DNA of 11,766 bases from an uncultured Muribaculaceae bacterium (lineage in GTDB: Bacteria; Bacteroidota; Bacteroidia; Bacteroidales; Muribaculaceae): contig CAJUBL010000074.1 in the NCBI GenBank assembly GCA_910584665.1, positions 1 through 11,766 of the forward strand, in the 5' to 3' direction. Position numbers and translations under genes: made by a program. Below are positions 1 to 7,173 of this stretch, piece by piece (within the stretch, counting starts at the first letter, position 1; every line of letters begins with the position of its first letter). The notes below the pieces were generated by a model. The model saw only the letters and a program-made list of their open reading frames with translations, made no database searches and had not been told where the DNA came from.

Positions 1-66
1 GATATAACTATTGAGTATGAAAAATTTTTATCCCCACTATTTTTCTACTGAGCCCGTTAAATGCCA

Positions 67-693
67 TTATAGGGCTCCCTGCTCTACGAGGGTGCATACA
101 CGCTCTATGATGGCGTCCTGTCGATCTGTTTCGGGATGGTATTCGTTCTTTAGGTTTACTCCGAACAGGCGGCCGAAACCTTGCCAGAAAGTGGCGCGGA
201 ACGAGCCTAAGAAGGCTTTGAGTATCGAATAGCCCGACTGTTTGGTCTCGCGCTGTATAAGCTTGACGAGCATGCGGGCCTGGCTCTTGGTGAAGCGTCT
301 GAGCTGGGGTTTGTATTGCTCGAAGATAGCCCCTTCCATTTCCTTTATATATTGTTCACGTTCTTTCTGGGTGGGGAAGGTCTCGATGTATTCGTATGTC
401 TCCACGAGTGTCTCGCATATGAGCTTTGCCCACGGCAGTGTGCGCCTGACATCCCGTACCGTGCGCCAGTAGAATTCTTCCTCTTTCTTGTTTCTGAACC
501 TGATGGGGTTGAAGACAGTGATCTCGTTCATGACGATCATGAGCACGGTATCCCCGTCCTCGGTGACGGTGTGGTATTTTCCTTTGTATATCCTGTTGCG
601 TCCGTCGCCTGGATCGGGTGGCTGTATATCGGGATCGGCGGCCAGGAGTGTGGCCGCCAGCAACAGAACAGGTATGGAGAGGATATGTTTCAC
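67..693 (-). CDS. DUF4294 family secreted protein
   Basis: This 208-aa protein of unknown function resembles the DUF4294 family, which is largely confined to Bacteroidota. Residues 1-19 form a signal peptide (a Lys-His start, then a Leu/Ala-rich core ending near LLAA), so it is probably periplasmic or exported. The body carries the family-like segments YKGKYHTVTEDGDTV and MNEITVFNP (residues about 36-64). A charged helical stretch with EEEFYWRTVRDVRRTLPWAK follows, and the C-terminal half contains FLGSFRATFWQGFGRLFGVN. The start codon is GTG (691-693); it is preferred because it gives a complete signal peptide and lies 27 bp after the helicase stop, which suggests cotranscription. The GTG overlaps a perfect 15-nt palindrome. 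I recognise the family, but no biochemical role is established. Confidence 0.85.
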   Translation of the reverse strand: MKHILSIPVLLLAATLLAADPDIQPPDPGDGRNRIYKGKYHTVTEDGDTVLMIVMNEITVFNPIRFRNKKEEEFYWRTVRDVRRTLPWAKLICETLVETYEYIETFPTQKEREQYIKEMEGAIFEQYKPQLRRFTKSQARMLVKLIQRETKQSGYSILKAFLGSFRATFWQGFGRLFGVNLKNEYHPETDRQDAIIERVCTLVEQGAL

Positions 694-706
694 GTTATTA
701 TAACGT
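692..706. repeat. 15-nt perfect palindrome over the DUF4294 start codon
   Basis: ACGTTAT-T-ATAACGT has 7-nt arms and a 1-nt centre, lies between the helicase and DUF4294 genes, and overlaps the GTG start. It could be an operator-like site or could weakly occlude the start in mRNA. It could also be chance in a short AT-rich spacer. Confidence 0.4.
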
Positions 707-720
707 TTTGATAAAGGCTT

Positions 721-2136
721 TTATTGAATTTCTATCGTAGGGGCGATGTAAGTCACACTGTCGGTGGCACGTGTGGTGGCGGTATACAGCCATCGGTAGA
801 AATCGATGGTGGTCAGTGCGTCGGGCTGTATCATGCCCATGTCTATGAATACCGACCGCCACTGTCCGCCCTGTGCCTTGTGGCAGGTGACGGCGTAGGC
901 ATACTTGACCTGCAGGGCGTTGAAGTAGGGATCGTTCTTCAGACAGGTCAGTCGCTGTGGATAGGGGGTGTCGGGTGCGAAAAGGACAGAGTCGTTGAGA
1001 CAGCTGTCCATGTGGCGCCGCTGAAGGTCGGGATCGAGTGACGGTGCCTCGCTGGTGAGAGATGACAGCATTATCTTGGTATCGAGAGTGATGTCGTGGT
1101 CGGGCAGACGCAGTGTCACGTCGGCATATCTTATCCCGCCGCGTGTCTCTGTGCCGTGGATTGTTTCCACTATGGCTATATCACCGTTGGCTATGAAGTC
1201 GACCGCCTTGATGTCACGAGTCCAGAAATAGTTGTTTCTGGCTATCATAAGAGGCTCACCTCTCACTAACTCTGTCTCGTAATCGAGTATGGTGGACCGT
1301 ATGGCAAGGTTGAACTGTACGGCGCGACGGTTGCTGCGGGTTATGAGCAGTGTGTCGCCGATACCATACTGCCGGTAGGCGTCGTCCAGTGAGTCCTGAA
1401 GGTCCTCGCCTTCCGATATGTGAATATCCTTAAACGGTGTGACGGCTAGCCGGGGTACCGGTATGGGATCCAGAAGCATGTCACGGCGCAGTCGTGTGGC
1501 GTTGTAGAGAATGCCTGAATCGCGGCTTTGCCGTACAGTCCGGGTGATGACAGCGCGGGTGACGCGTAACCCCATGGACCGTAGTATATCAGGGGTCATT
1601 GCCGGAGATTCATTGTTGCCCGGAGGTGGCAGCTGTGCGGTGTCTCCGCTCAGTATAAGGCGGCAGTTGATGCCGCTGAACACGTAGTGTATCAGATCTT
1701 CGAGCAGATTGGTTCCTCCGGCAGTATCACCGGCGGCTATCATCGACGCCTCGTCGACAACAAAGACGGTGTTGGCCGATCGGTTCTCGGCTATACCTGT
1801 CACTCCGGTCGATCCCTGGGCTATGGAGGCGTGGCGGTATATGCGGCGGTGTATGGTCCATGCTGTGTGTCCGGCGTGGGCCGACAGTACCTTGGCGGCC
1901 CGGCCTGTCGGAGCCAGAAGCACTGCCCTCATCCCGATGAGCGGCAACGCCCTGACTAAGGCTCCTGTGACAGAAGTCTTGCCGGTACCGGCATAGCCGT
2001 TAAGCAGGAATACGGTATCGCCGGGTGTCGATGCTGAGCAGTACCGGGCGAGGGCCGCTATCAGCCCTATCTGCTGGCGGGTAGGCTCGAACGGTAGCGA
2101 ATCTACAATACTCTCGGCAAACTGCAGTGTATCCAT
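721..2136 (-). CDS. RecD-like SF1B ATP-dependent DNA helicase (AAA family ATPase)
   Basis: A 471-aa superfamily 1B helicase of the RecD/Pif1-like type, expected to use ATP to unwind DNA in repair or recombination. Visible motifs are Walker A GYAGTGKTS (residues 47-55, K53), motif Ia LLAPTGRAAKVLS (73-85), Walker B VFVVDEAS (D128, E129), motif III GDTAQLPPPG (164-173), an Arg-containing ITRTVRQ (197-203), motif V TCHKAQGGQW (417-426) and motif VI YTATTRA (451-457). It is shorter than Escherichia coli RecD and lacks long N-terminal domains. The frame stays open to 2322, but I choose ATG 2134-2136: the extra 62 codons are translated repeat array, with 'LIRIF' appearing twice, and a TATCTTTG promoter box ends 5 nt upstream of this ATG. 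It is probably cotranscribed with the DUF4294 gene. The gene is markedly GC-rich compared with 2425-4874. Confidence 0.9.
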   Translation of the reverse strand: MDTLQFAESIVDSLPFEPTRQQIGLIAALARYCSASTPGDTVFLLNGYAGTGKTSVTGALVRALPLIGMRAVLLAPTGRAAKVLSAHAGHTAWTIHRRIYRHASIAQGSTGVTGIAENRSANTVFVVDEASMIAAGDTAGGTNLLEDLIHYVFSGINCRLILSGDTAQLPPPGNNESPAMTPDILRSMGLRVTRAVITRTVRQSRDSGILYNATRLRRDMLLDPIPVPRLAVTPFKDIHISEGEDLQDSLDDAYRQYGIGDTLLITRSNRRAVQFNLAIRSTILDYETELVRGEPLMIARNNYFWTRDIKAVDFIANGDIAIVETIHGTETRGGIRYADVTLRLPDHDITLDTKIMLSSLTSEAPSLDPDLQRRHMDSCLNDSVLFAPDTPYPQRLTCLKNDPYFNALQVKYAYAVTCHKAQGGQWRSVFIDMGMIQPDALTTIDFYRWLYTATTRATDSVTYIAPTIEIQ

Positions 2137-2141
2137 ACCGG

Positions 2142-2174
2142 CAAAGATACGAATAAGTCGAGCGCAAAAGCAAA
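2142..2174 (-). promoter_or_regulatory. Promoter of the helicase gene, predicted leaderless transcript
   Basis: Reading the minus strand, TATCTTTG (2149-2142) matches the Bacteroidota -7 consensus TAnnTTTG. A TTTG lies 21 nt upstream (2174-2171) and another 15 nt upstream (2168-2165). Only 5 nt separate the -7 box from the ATG at 2136. Transcription should therefore begin at or very near the start codon and give a leaderless or nearly leaderless mRNA. The boxes are seen in the sequence; their use is inferred. Confidence 0.6.
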
Positions 2175-2420
2175 ATTTATTTTGATTTTGCCGAGCGCAA
2201 GTATCTAAGACGCAGTCAAAGATACGGATAAGTCGAATACAAAACCAAACTTGTTTGAGTTTTATTGAGCGAGAGTATCTTGGGCGTAGCCAAAGATACG
2301 GATAAGTCGAATACAAAACCAAATTTGTTTGAGTTTTATTGAGCGAGAGTATCTAAGACGAAGTCAGAGATACGGATAAGCCGGGAGCAAATCAAATATT
2401 TGAATTTAATCTGCGTTTAT
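2143..2420. repeat. Tandem array of ~74-bp imperfect repeats (three units plus a degenerate fourth)
   Basis: Units begin at 2143, 2218, 2292 and 2366 with AAAGATACGGATAAG or a close variant, giving periods of 75, 74 and 74 bp. Units 2 and 3 are nearly identical, unit 1 is more divergent, and the fourth is degenerate and runs to about 2420. Each full unit opens with AGATAC and carries GTATCT near its end, with partly complementary A/T-rich cores between (for example GCAAAA against TTTTGC in unit 1), so each could fold as a hairpin. At unit junctions GTATCT and AGATAC also face each other, as in 2274-2298. On the minus strand each unit supplies a TATCTTTG-like box. The array fills most of the 288-bp gap between a propeller gene and the helicase. 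Confidence 0.85.
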
Positions 2421-2424
2421 CGTT

Positions 2425-3444
2425 TTATTTAAGTCTGAACAATACCAGATTTCTGTTATCTGTCAATGCAAAGATCCGGTCATCGGTCAGATCCACACCT
2501 ATACTCTCCACATACCTGTCAAGATGAAATATCTCAGTCATATTGCCTGCCATATCATAGACATGTATCATGTTACTGCGATATGTGTTTCTTCTGTTTA
2601 CCAGCCCACCGTCATACAGTGCGTATATTTTATCATTACTTGCCGTGACATCGATGTATCCATATCTGGAATCTTCGGTGTCTGACAGGTTTTCGTCACA
2701 GATCACATCAAAATAGTTGTGACTGAACTGAGGTAAAAGTCGGGTATCAGCAATTCTGAAACCTTCTATAAGACCGCCATTTTCAGTAATTCGAATCATG
2801 AATTCATTGTTCGGAGACAGAACAAATTTATTGGCATCTTTTAAGATACGTCTTACATTATCCTCTCCTTTTTTTGTAAAAGATTCCAGACAGATATTTT
2901 CTTCCTTATCATTTTTTAAGAACATACATATGTTATTCCCAAATATTCCTCTGAGAAGTGTCAGTGAATCATTCAGAGGAAAAGCATCAGCAATCATCCG
3001 TCTTTTTAAAGCCGGTGATTCATATGCATAGTAAACATCATCTATATGTTTCTCATTAAAAAAAAAGAACTTGCAGTGGTAGTTGTCGAAAACTGAAATA
3101 TAGTTTATATTATCTTTGTTGAACAGAGAGATACTTGTCAGAACATTCACTGCCTCTCCGGGACCATGTCCTATCCGGCAGAATCGATATGCCGTATCAT
3201 TTGTAATATCATATTTTGTATAACAGAAATTTCCCCATGGATCAAAAATATATACGGCATTATTTATTACCCCGCTGATACTGCCGGATCTACCTATAAG
3301 AACAGGTGATTTCTGGTCAATTATGATATGGCTTGATATTTCCCGGACCGGAGCGTCAAATACTTCTTTGCCGTCTTTTTTCTCCGTGCAGGCGAACAGC
3401 ATGAATAATATGGACAAAAAAGTATATAGATTTAGATATTTCAT
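2425..3444 (-). CDS. Six-bladed beta-propeller lipoprotein, BF3164-like
   Basis: A 339-aa predicted lipoprotein. A hydrophobic signal (residues 4-18) ends in LFAC, with Cys19 as the likely lipidated residue, so it should be anchored in the outer membrane. The rest is beta-strand rich and fits the six-bladed propeller (TolB-like/BF3164-like) family. The marker GHGPGEA lies near residue 93, and the C-terminal pattern LDRYVESIGVDLTDDRIFAL is shared with the two other propellers in this window. The catalytic or binding role is unknown; such proteins may bind peptides or glycans at the surface. It starts 56 bp after the ATPase stop, so it could be cotranscribed, although a separate promoter cannot be excluded. 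The gene is AT-rich, unlike the helicase downstream. Confidence 0.85.
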   Translation of the reverse strand: MKYLNLYTFLSILFMLFACTEKKDGKEVFDAPVREISSHIIIDQKSPVLIGRSGSISGVINNAVYIFDPWGNFCYTKYDITNDTAYRFCRIGHGPGEAVNVLTSISLFNKDNINYISVFDNYHCKFFFFNEKHIDDVYYAYESPALKRRMIADAFPLNDSLTLLRGIFGNNICMFLKNDKEENICLESFTKKGEDNVRRILKDANKFVLSPNNEFMIRITENGGLIEGFRIADTRLLPQFSHNYFDVICDENLSDTEDSRYGYIDVTASNDKIYALYDGGLVNRRNTYRSNMIHVYDMAGNMTEIFHLDRYVESIGVDLTDDRIFALTDNRNLVLFRLK

Positions 3445-3500
3445 CTACTAAAGAATAAAATATAAATGATAGATATTGCAGTTGCTCATTTAAATATCGG

Positions 3501-4874
3501 TTACTTAGATAGTTCAATGATGTCATTGGGTAATATTGAGTTTCCGATATCATTTTTCGGGGTATTCTTAAGGAACAGCATCGGAACTATAGTATGGTTT
3601 TTAGCAAACGGCAACATATTGGCTTTACGGAAAAGTTCGTCTGTCAGCTGTTTACCGTTTTCCTGATTAGTCCATTTGCATTCTCCGATCAGCAGATATT
3701 TTTTATCAAGTGATTCTGAAATCACATCGAACTCTACCTGTTCAGACTCCTTGTTCTCATTGAGAACAGAGCCCCACCAGCGTTTTGCGTTGCCGTAGAC
3801 TACTCCATTGATACAATTTCCTGTTACAGTATCCCGACATATTTTTTCCCATTGCATACTCACATATTCTGAAAAATGGTCTCTCAAAGCCTGTTCTATG
3901 GGTAAACGACGGCCAAGCTCGATAAAAGAACGATTGGGAACGACAAACCGATAGTAGAAAGCCATAAACGGATCGGAAATCTTATACAGACTCTTTTTTG
4001 CATTTTTGTTATTAATCCCGAAAGGAACATCTTTTTCCAAAAATCCGAGATCAATAAGTTTCTTCAGTGGTCGGGACAGATTGGTTGCCGGTTCATTGCA
4101 TCGTGCCGCAATTTCAGAAAGACGATTTGCTCCGGTTTCGATATAGGACATTATTGTTGAAGTCTTGACTATATCTTTTATATCATCCTGAAACAATTTT
4201 ATCGGTTCTTCATAGAGTGTCCCATTTACCGAAAAGATGTTGTGCCACATGGCATCATCAAGCGAGTCCCTGTTTTCTCTTAACTCCCAGTAACGTGGCA
4301 CACCGCCCCATACGGCATACTCTTCAATGGCGTTTATCGCTCCGAGGTTTAAGGCTTCCTGAATATATGGCAAGTGTATTGGTGTAAGTCTCATTATCTC
4401 ATCAGCGCGTCCATAAAGAGGTGCAGATGAGTCAAGAAACAATCCGTACATCATGTTTTGTGACGAGCCGCAAAGTACAAGGTTATATTGCAATTGTTTT
4501 TCGTCAATAAGTTTCTGCAATACAGATGGCAGTTCGGGAGATTGCTCCACCAGATATGGAAATTCATCCAGGCATAGTGTAAGATGCTTGTCTGTCCTAT
4601 AATTGATAGCACGAAATATAGACTCCCAATCAGGATATGTCAACTTGTCGAAATCCCGAAACAGTTCTGCCGTAACCTTTGCGAGCAACGTCCTCTGATG
4701 TTGCTCTTCTGAACGGTCTGCAAGGAAATAGATATCATTGTCTGACAAGACTCTTTTTATGAGAGTTGACTTGCCAAGTCGCCGGCGACCGTACATTACT
4801 ACCAACGATGATTTCTTTCTGCCAAGAGCATCCTTTAACCGTGTTGCCTCATCTGTTCTGTCAACGAATTTCAT
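3501..4874 (-). CDS. AAA ATPase with DUF234 nuclease-like C-terminal domain
   Basis: A 457-aa cytoplasmic ATPase of the 'archaeal-type ATPase' class (PF01637-like) joined to a DUF234-like C-terminus. Walker A is GRRRLGKST (residues 29-37, K35) and Walker B is LTLCLDEFPYL (D103, E104). A sensor-type strand LVLCGSS lies at 132-138, and the family segment APLYGRADEIMRLTP at 151-165. A winged-helix-like region with IAARCNEPATNLSRPLKKL follows the ATPase domain. Near the C-terminus, EFDVI (D383) followed by GECKW (E398, K400) matches the D...ExK pattern of PD-(D/E)XK nucleases. The family is widely scattered among archaea and bacteria and has no settled function; DNA cleavage is only an inference. 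It has its own strong promoter, so it may be an independent cassette among the lipoprotein genes. Confidence 0.9.
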   Translation of the reverse strand: MKFVDRTDEATRLKDALGRKKSSLVVMYGRRRLGKSTLIKRVLSDNDIYFLADRSEEQHQRTLLAKVTAELFRDFDKLTYPDWESIFRAINYRTDKHLTLCLDEFPYLVEQSPELPSVLQKLIDEKQLQYNLVLCGSSQNMMYGLFLDSSAPLYGRADEIMRLTPIHLPYIQEALNLGAINAIEEYAVWGGVPRYWELRENRDSLDDAMWHNIFSVNGTLYEEPIKLFQDDIKDIVKTSTIMSYIETGANRLSEIAARCNEPATNLSRPLKKLIDLGFLEKDVPFGINNKNAKKSLYKISDPFMAFYYRFVVPNRSFIELGRRLPIEQALRDHFSEYVSMQWEKICRDTVTGNCINGVVYGNAKRWWGSVLNENKESEQVEFDVISESLDKKYLLIGECKWTNQENGKQLTDELFRKANMLPFAKNHTIVPMLFLKNTPKNDIGNSILPNDIIELSK

Positions 4875-4884
4875 ATATTATATT

Positions 4885-4923
4885 TATTATGCAGTGCAAA
4901 CATAATGTTTTTGCTGCATAATA
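4885..4923. promoter_or_regulatory. 39-bp nested dyad over the ATPase promoter, candidate operator
   Basis: Perfect 10-bp arms TATTATGCAG (4885-4894) and CTGCATAATA (4914-4923) enclose a second palindrome, AAACAT-A-ATGTTT (4898-4910). The right arm lies in the promoter spacer, the left arm at the expected transcription start, and the inner palindrome on the -7 box. This placement suits a repressor site. No regulator gene is visible nearby, though the ATPase has a winged-helix-like region and could act on itself. Confidence 0.5.
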
Positions 4924-4927
4924 CAAA
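4897..4927 (-). promoter_or_regulatory. Consensus Bacteroidota promoter of the AAA ATPase gene
   Basis: On the minus strand TTTG (4927-4924) is followed by exactly 19 nt and then TATGTTTG (4904-4897). This is an exact match to TTTG-N19-TAnnTTTG. The start should fall near 4890, leaving a leader of roughly 15 nt before the ATG at 4874. It lies 67 bp past the transglutaminase-like gene's stop, so the ATPase is probably transcribed independently. Confidence 0.75.
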
Positions 4928-4993
4928 ATTTCATGTTTTGTTTTTTATTTCTGTTGTAAGGTGACTGTCGGTGACCTCAGTCGGCGTGCCTGC

Positions 4994-6964
4994 CTATAGC
5001 CAGCGCTGGGAGCCGTCGTGGTCGAGGATGAAGATGCGTACATCGTGTCCCTTGGAGAGGTCCCGTAACAGCAACAGCGCACCTGACGGTATATTGTCGT
5101 AGCTGATGCTCACGGTCGTTGCCTGTCGGCATCCCAGACTTATCCAGCGGTCACCGCCCCAGTACAGCAGTTCGTATTCATCGCCCGGTTCGATGGTGTT
5201 TCCGTCGCCCCGTGGTGTATATTGTATTCTCCCTACGTCGACAGGCCGCCCGAAGTCTATACCTACCCAGGCTTCCCCCTTGGCCTGCACCGACGCCGGT
5301 GTGAGTATATTGCCGTCAAAGGCGTTAGAGGCCGGGCGTATCGGGTCGGTTCCGGCCGATTGTATCGGGTTGCCGGAAAGTTTCGTGCCGTCCGTGCGGT
5401 CGAAGAATGTCAGCTCGGCTATCTCGCAACGGGCTTCAGGCGCCCGTCTTATGATGCGCCAGTAGCGGTGCCGGCAGTTTTCTCCTACTGTGATGACGCC
5501 CGAGCGGTCGGGCGAGTCCGTTATTGTGGCTATAGGGCGGGCGTCGGCAAAATCAGGCCGGTCGGCGGCTTCGATTGTGGAACCGAGTATGTGGCGTGAC
5601 AACGCCCAGGCATATTCCTGTAATGCCGATTTGCGGTATAGCGTCGCTGACAGTGTGCTGTCCGTTACAGCGTCGAGGCTGGTTATACTGCCGTCCAGAT
5701 CAAGCAGAAACGGTGGTTCGAGAGGCGTCATCACACCTTGCTTACTGTAAGCGACCGGCATGTAGACACAGCCTCCGCCCAGACGGTCGAATGTCGCCTT
5801 GCCGTTGTCGACCCGTGCGTAGTCTACCGGAATCCATTTGTCGAACGATGAGACGGCAAGGTAGACGTATTCTCCGGATCTCGTTCTGATGCTATGGCTG
5901 AATGTGCGGCCGTACTCGTCGGTAACGTCGCGGCGGAATATGTTGCGGAACTGTGCCGGCACATGGCTCCCGCTGCTGTTGAGCCGCAGCAGATCGCGGT
6001 TGATCGCATAGGTGTCCCGGTATACCTTGGGTTTGCGCTCGTTGACGTGCATATGGCTCGCCGCGGTTTCCATGAATGGTACAAAATGATAGGTGCGGCT
6101 GTTCTGGGCGAGCACCACGAGACCCTCATGCCCCTGATTGTGGTGCCCCCACCGCGGAACGGCATCACGTGCCACCGGAATGCCGGCGCTGCGGAACAGC
6201 GGCATACCTGCGAGGCAGTAGTCGTTGCAGGTGCCGTAGCTTATACCGAGCATTGTCGAGTGACGGTAGGGCAGGTCGGGACGCGCCACCCCTATGCTCT
6301 GCATTGCGAAACTGTCTATAAGGCAGCGGTTGAGCATCTCGGCGGCGGCAAACGATGAGCCGTAGAAGTTGGTGCAGGCCGAGAGAGAGGCGAGGGAGTC
6401 GGCAAACATATCGGCATAGTCCTGTCGCCATGAGTCAAGCTCTTCAAGCTCATGTGATTTATACGGAAGTATATATTCGCAGAAGTCATCGAACGACAGG
6501 TAGCGGCACCACGGTGACTCTTCCCATTGCCTGAAAGCACGGTCTATGTTGTCAATAAGATAATCGGCCGAGATGAAACTGATATCGGGACGCACGGGAA
6601 GAGCGTTGAATTTCATGTCGCGATGCAGGCTGTTGAGTACATATTCCTTCTGGTAGACATTGTAGGTTACCATGCGGTCGAGCCATACGTCGATAGTGTC
6701 ATAGTATGCATCGGTAAGATCAAGGTCGGCATACGAGTAGTGTCCCGGCATGTTTGCGATGAGGAAACGTGCCGCCTCGAGTTTCAGCGGGTCACCGTTA
6801 TAGTGCCTGAGCACACGCTCGAGTTCTCCTCGGTTGTCGCCTGCCAGCTCCAGCGCCTCCTCCACGTAGCGGTCCGTGCGGATGCTTTCGTGGCATCCGC
6901 ACAGACCTGACGCAGTCATCAGCAGCACTACGATCGAAGCACATAATTGTATTGTTATTTTCAT
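4994..6964 (-). CDS. Transglutaminase-like lipoprotein with C-terminal discoidin domain
   Basis: A 656-aa exported protein. The signal ends in GLCGC, with Cys24 the probable lipidated residue; the residue at -2 (Cys) is unusual for a lipobox. The N-terminal ~230 residues are helical and rich in Trp and Tyr. A transglutaminase-like core follows: YGTCNDYC with likely nucleophile C246, then AVPRWGHHNQGHEGLVVL (269-286) with candidate histidines H274, H275 and H279. Residues about 490-645 look like an F5/8 type C (discoidin) carbohydrate-binding fold, with ASNAFDGN (546-552) and WVGIDFGRPVDVGRIQY (566-582). It may cleave or modify protein or glycoprotein at the cell surface; the substrate is unknown. 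The final catalytic acid cannot be assigned. A 196-bp palindromic element lies just upstream. The gene is GC-rich, unlike both of its neighbours. Confidence 0.8.
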   Translation of the reverse strand: MKITIQLCASIVVLLMTASGLCGCHESIRTDRYVEEALELAGDNRGELERVLRHYNGDPLKLEAARFLIANMPGHYSYADLDLTDAYYDTIDVWLDRMVTYNVYQKEYVLNSLHRDMKFNALPVRPDISFISADYLIDNIDRAFRQWEESPWCRYLSFDDFCEYILPYKSHELEELDSWRQDYADMFADSLASLSACTNFYGSSFAAAEMLNRCLIDSFAMQSIGVARPDLPYRHSTMLGISYGTCNDYCLAGMPLFRSAGIPVARDAVPRWGHHNQGHEGLVVLAQNSRTYHFVPFMETAASHMHVNERKPKVYRDTYAINRDLLRLNSSGSHVPAQFRNIFRRDVTDEYGRTFSHSIRTRSGEYVYLAVSSFDKWIPVDYARVDNGKATFDRLGGGCVYMPVAYSKQGVMTPLEPPFLLDLDGSITSLDAVTDSTLSATLYRKSALQEYAWALSRHILGSTIEAADRPDFADARPIATITDSPDRSGVITVGENCRHRYWRIIRRAPEARCEIAELTFFDRTDGTKLSGNPIQSAGTDPIRPASNAFDGNILTPASVQAKGEAWVGIDFGRPVDVGRIQYTPRGDGNTIEPGDEYELLYWGGDRWISLGCRQATTVSISYDNIPSGALLLLRDLSKGHDVRIFILDHDGSQRWL

Positions 6965-6972
6965 ACGTTTAT

Positions 6973-7168
6973 TGAACTGATTTAAACTTATTACAAATTA
7001 ACATTCAGAGGCTGTTTTCGAGGAGATTTTGAGCTTTCTGAGGGAGCGATGGGGTTCCATCGTGACCGAGGAAAGAGAAGAAATCGGCCGAAAACAGGCC
7101 TGAATGTTAAATGTAAGGCTTACATCAGTTTGGGATTTCACATTTTGTAATAAGTTTAAATCAGTTCA
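6973..7168. mobile_element. 196-bp palindromic MITE-like element with TTAT flanks
   Basis: Perfect 25-bp terminal inverted repeats lie at 6973-6997 (beginning TGAACTGATTTAAACTT) and 7144-7168. A second nested stem pairs TTAACATTCAG (6998-7008) with 7100-7110 and CTGTTTTCG (7012-7020) with 7089-7097. There is an apical hairpin CGATGG-GGTT-CCATCG (7047-7062) and a side hairpin ATGTAAG-G-CTTACAT (7111-7125). The direct repeat TTAT flanks both ends (6969-6972 and 7169-7172), as a 4-bp target duplication would. It has no coding capacity. Removing it with one TTAT would place the signal peptidase stop only 9 bp from the next ATG. It could also act as a terminator or a structured RNA. Confidence 0.7.
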
Positions 7169-7173
7169 TTATT

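Noticed and set aside
1..66. A gene or terminator downstream of DUF4294
   Set aside because: The 66 bases are AT-rich with no clear hairpin and no coding signal; the window ends too soon to tell.
316..711. 131-aa plus-strand frame opposite the DUF4294 gene
   Set aside because: Entirely antisense to a recognised family protein, with no domain or signal of its own.
2143..2420. CRISPR array
   Set aside because: The units are contiguous ~74-bp repeats with no unique spacers between short repeats and no cas genes nearby.
3356..3553. 65-aa minus-strand frame bridging the ATPase and propeller genes
   Set aside because: It is out of frame with both genes, overlaps their ends, and its sequence is an AT-rich translation of the spacer.
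4924..4993. Terminator after the transglutaminase-like gene
   Set aside because: Only a direct repeat of GTCACC and a 5-bp stem can be seen, with no convincing hairpin and T-run.
5106..6910. Many long open frames on the plus strand opposite the transglutaminase-like gene
   Set aside because: They are shadows of a GC-rich gene: no recognisable domains, heavy overlap with each other and with the well-supported minus-strand protein.
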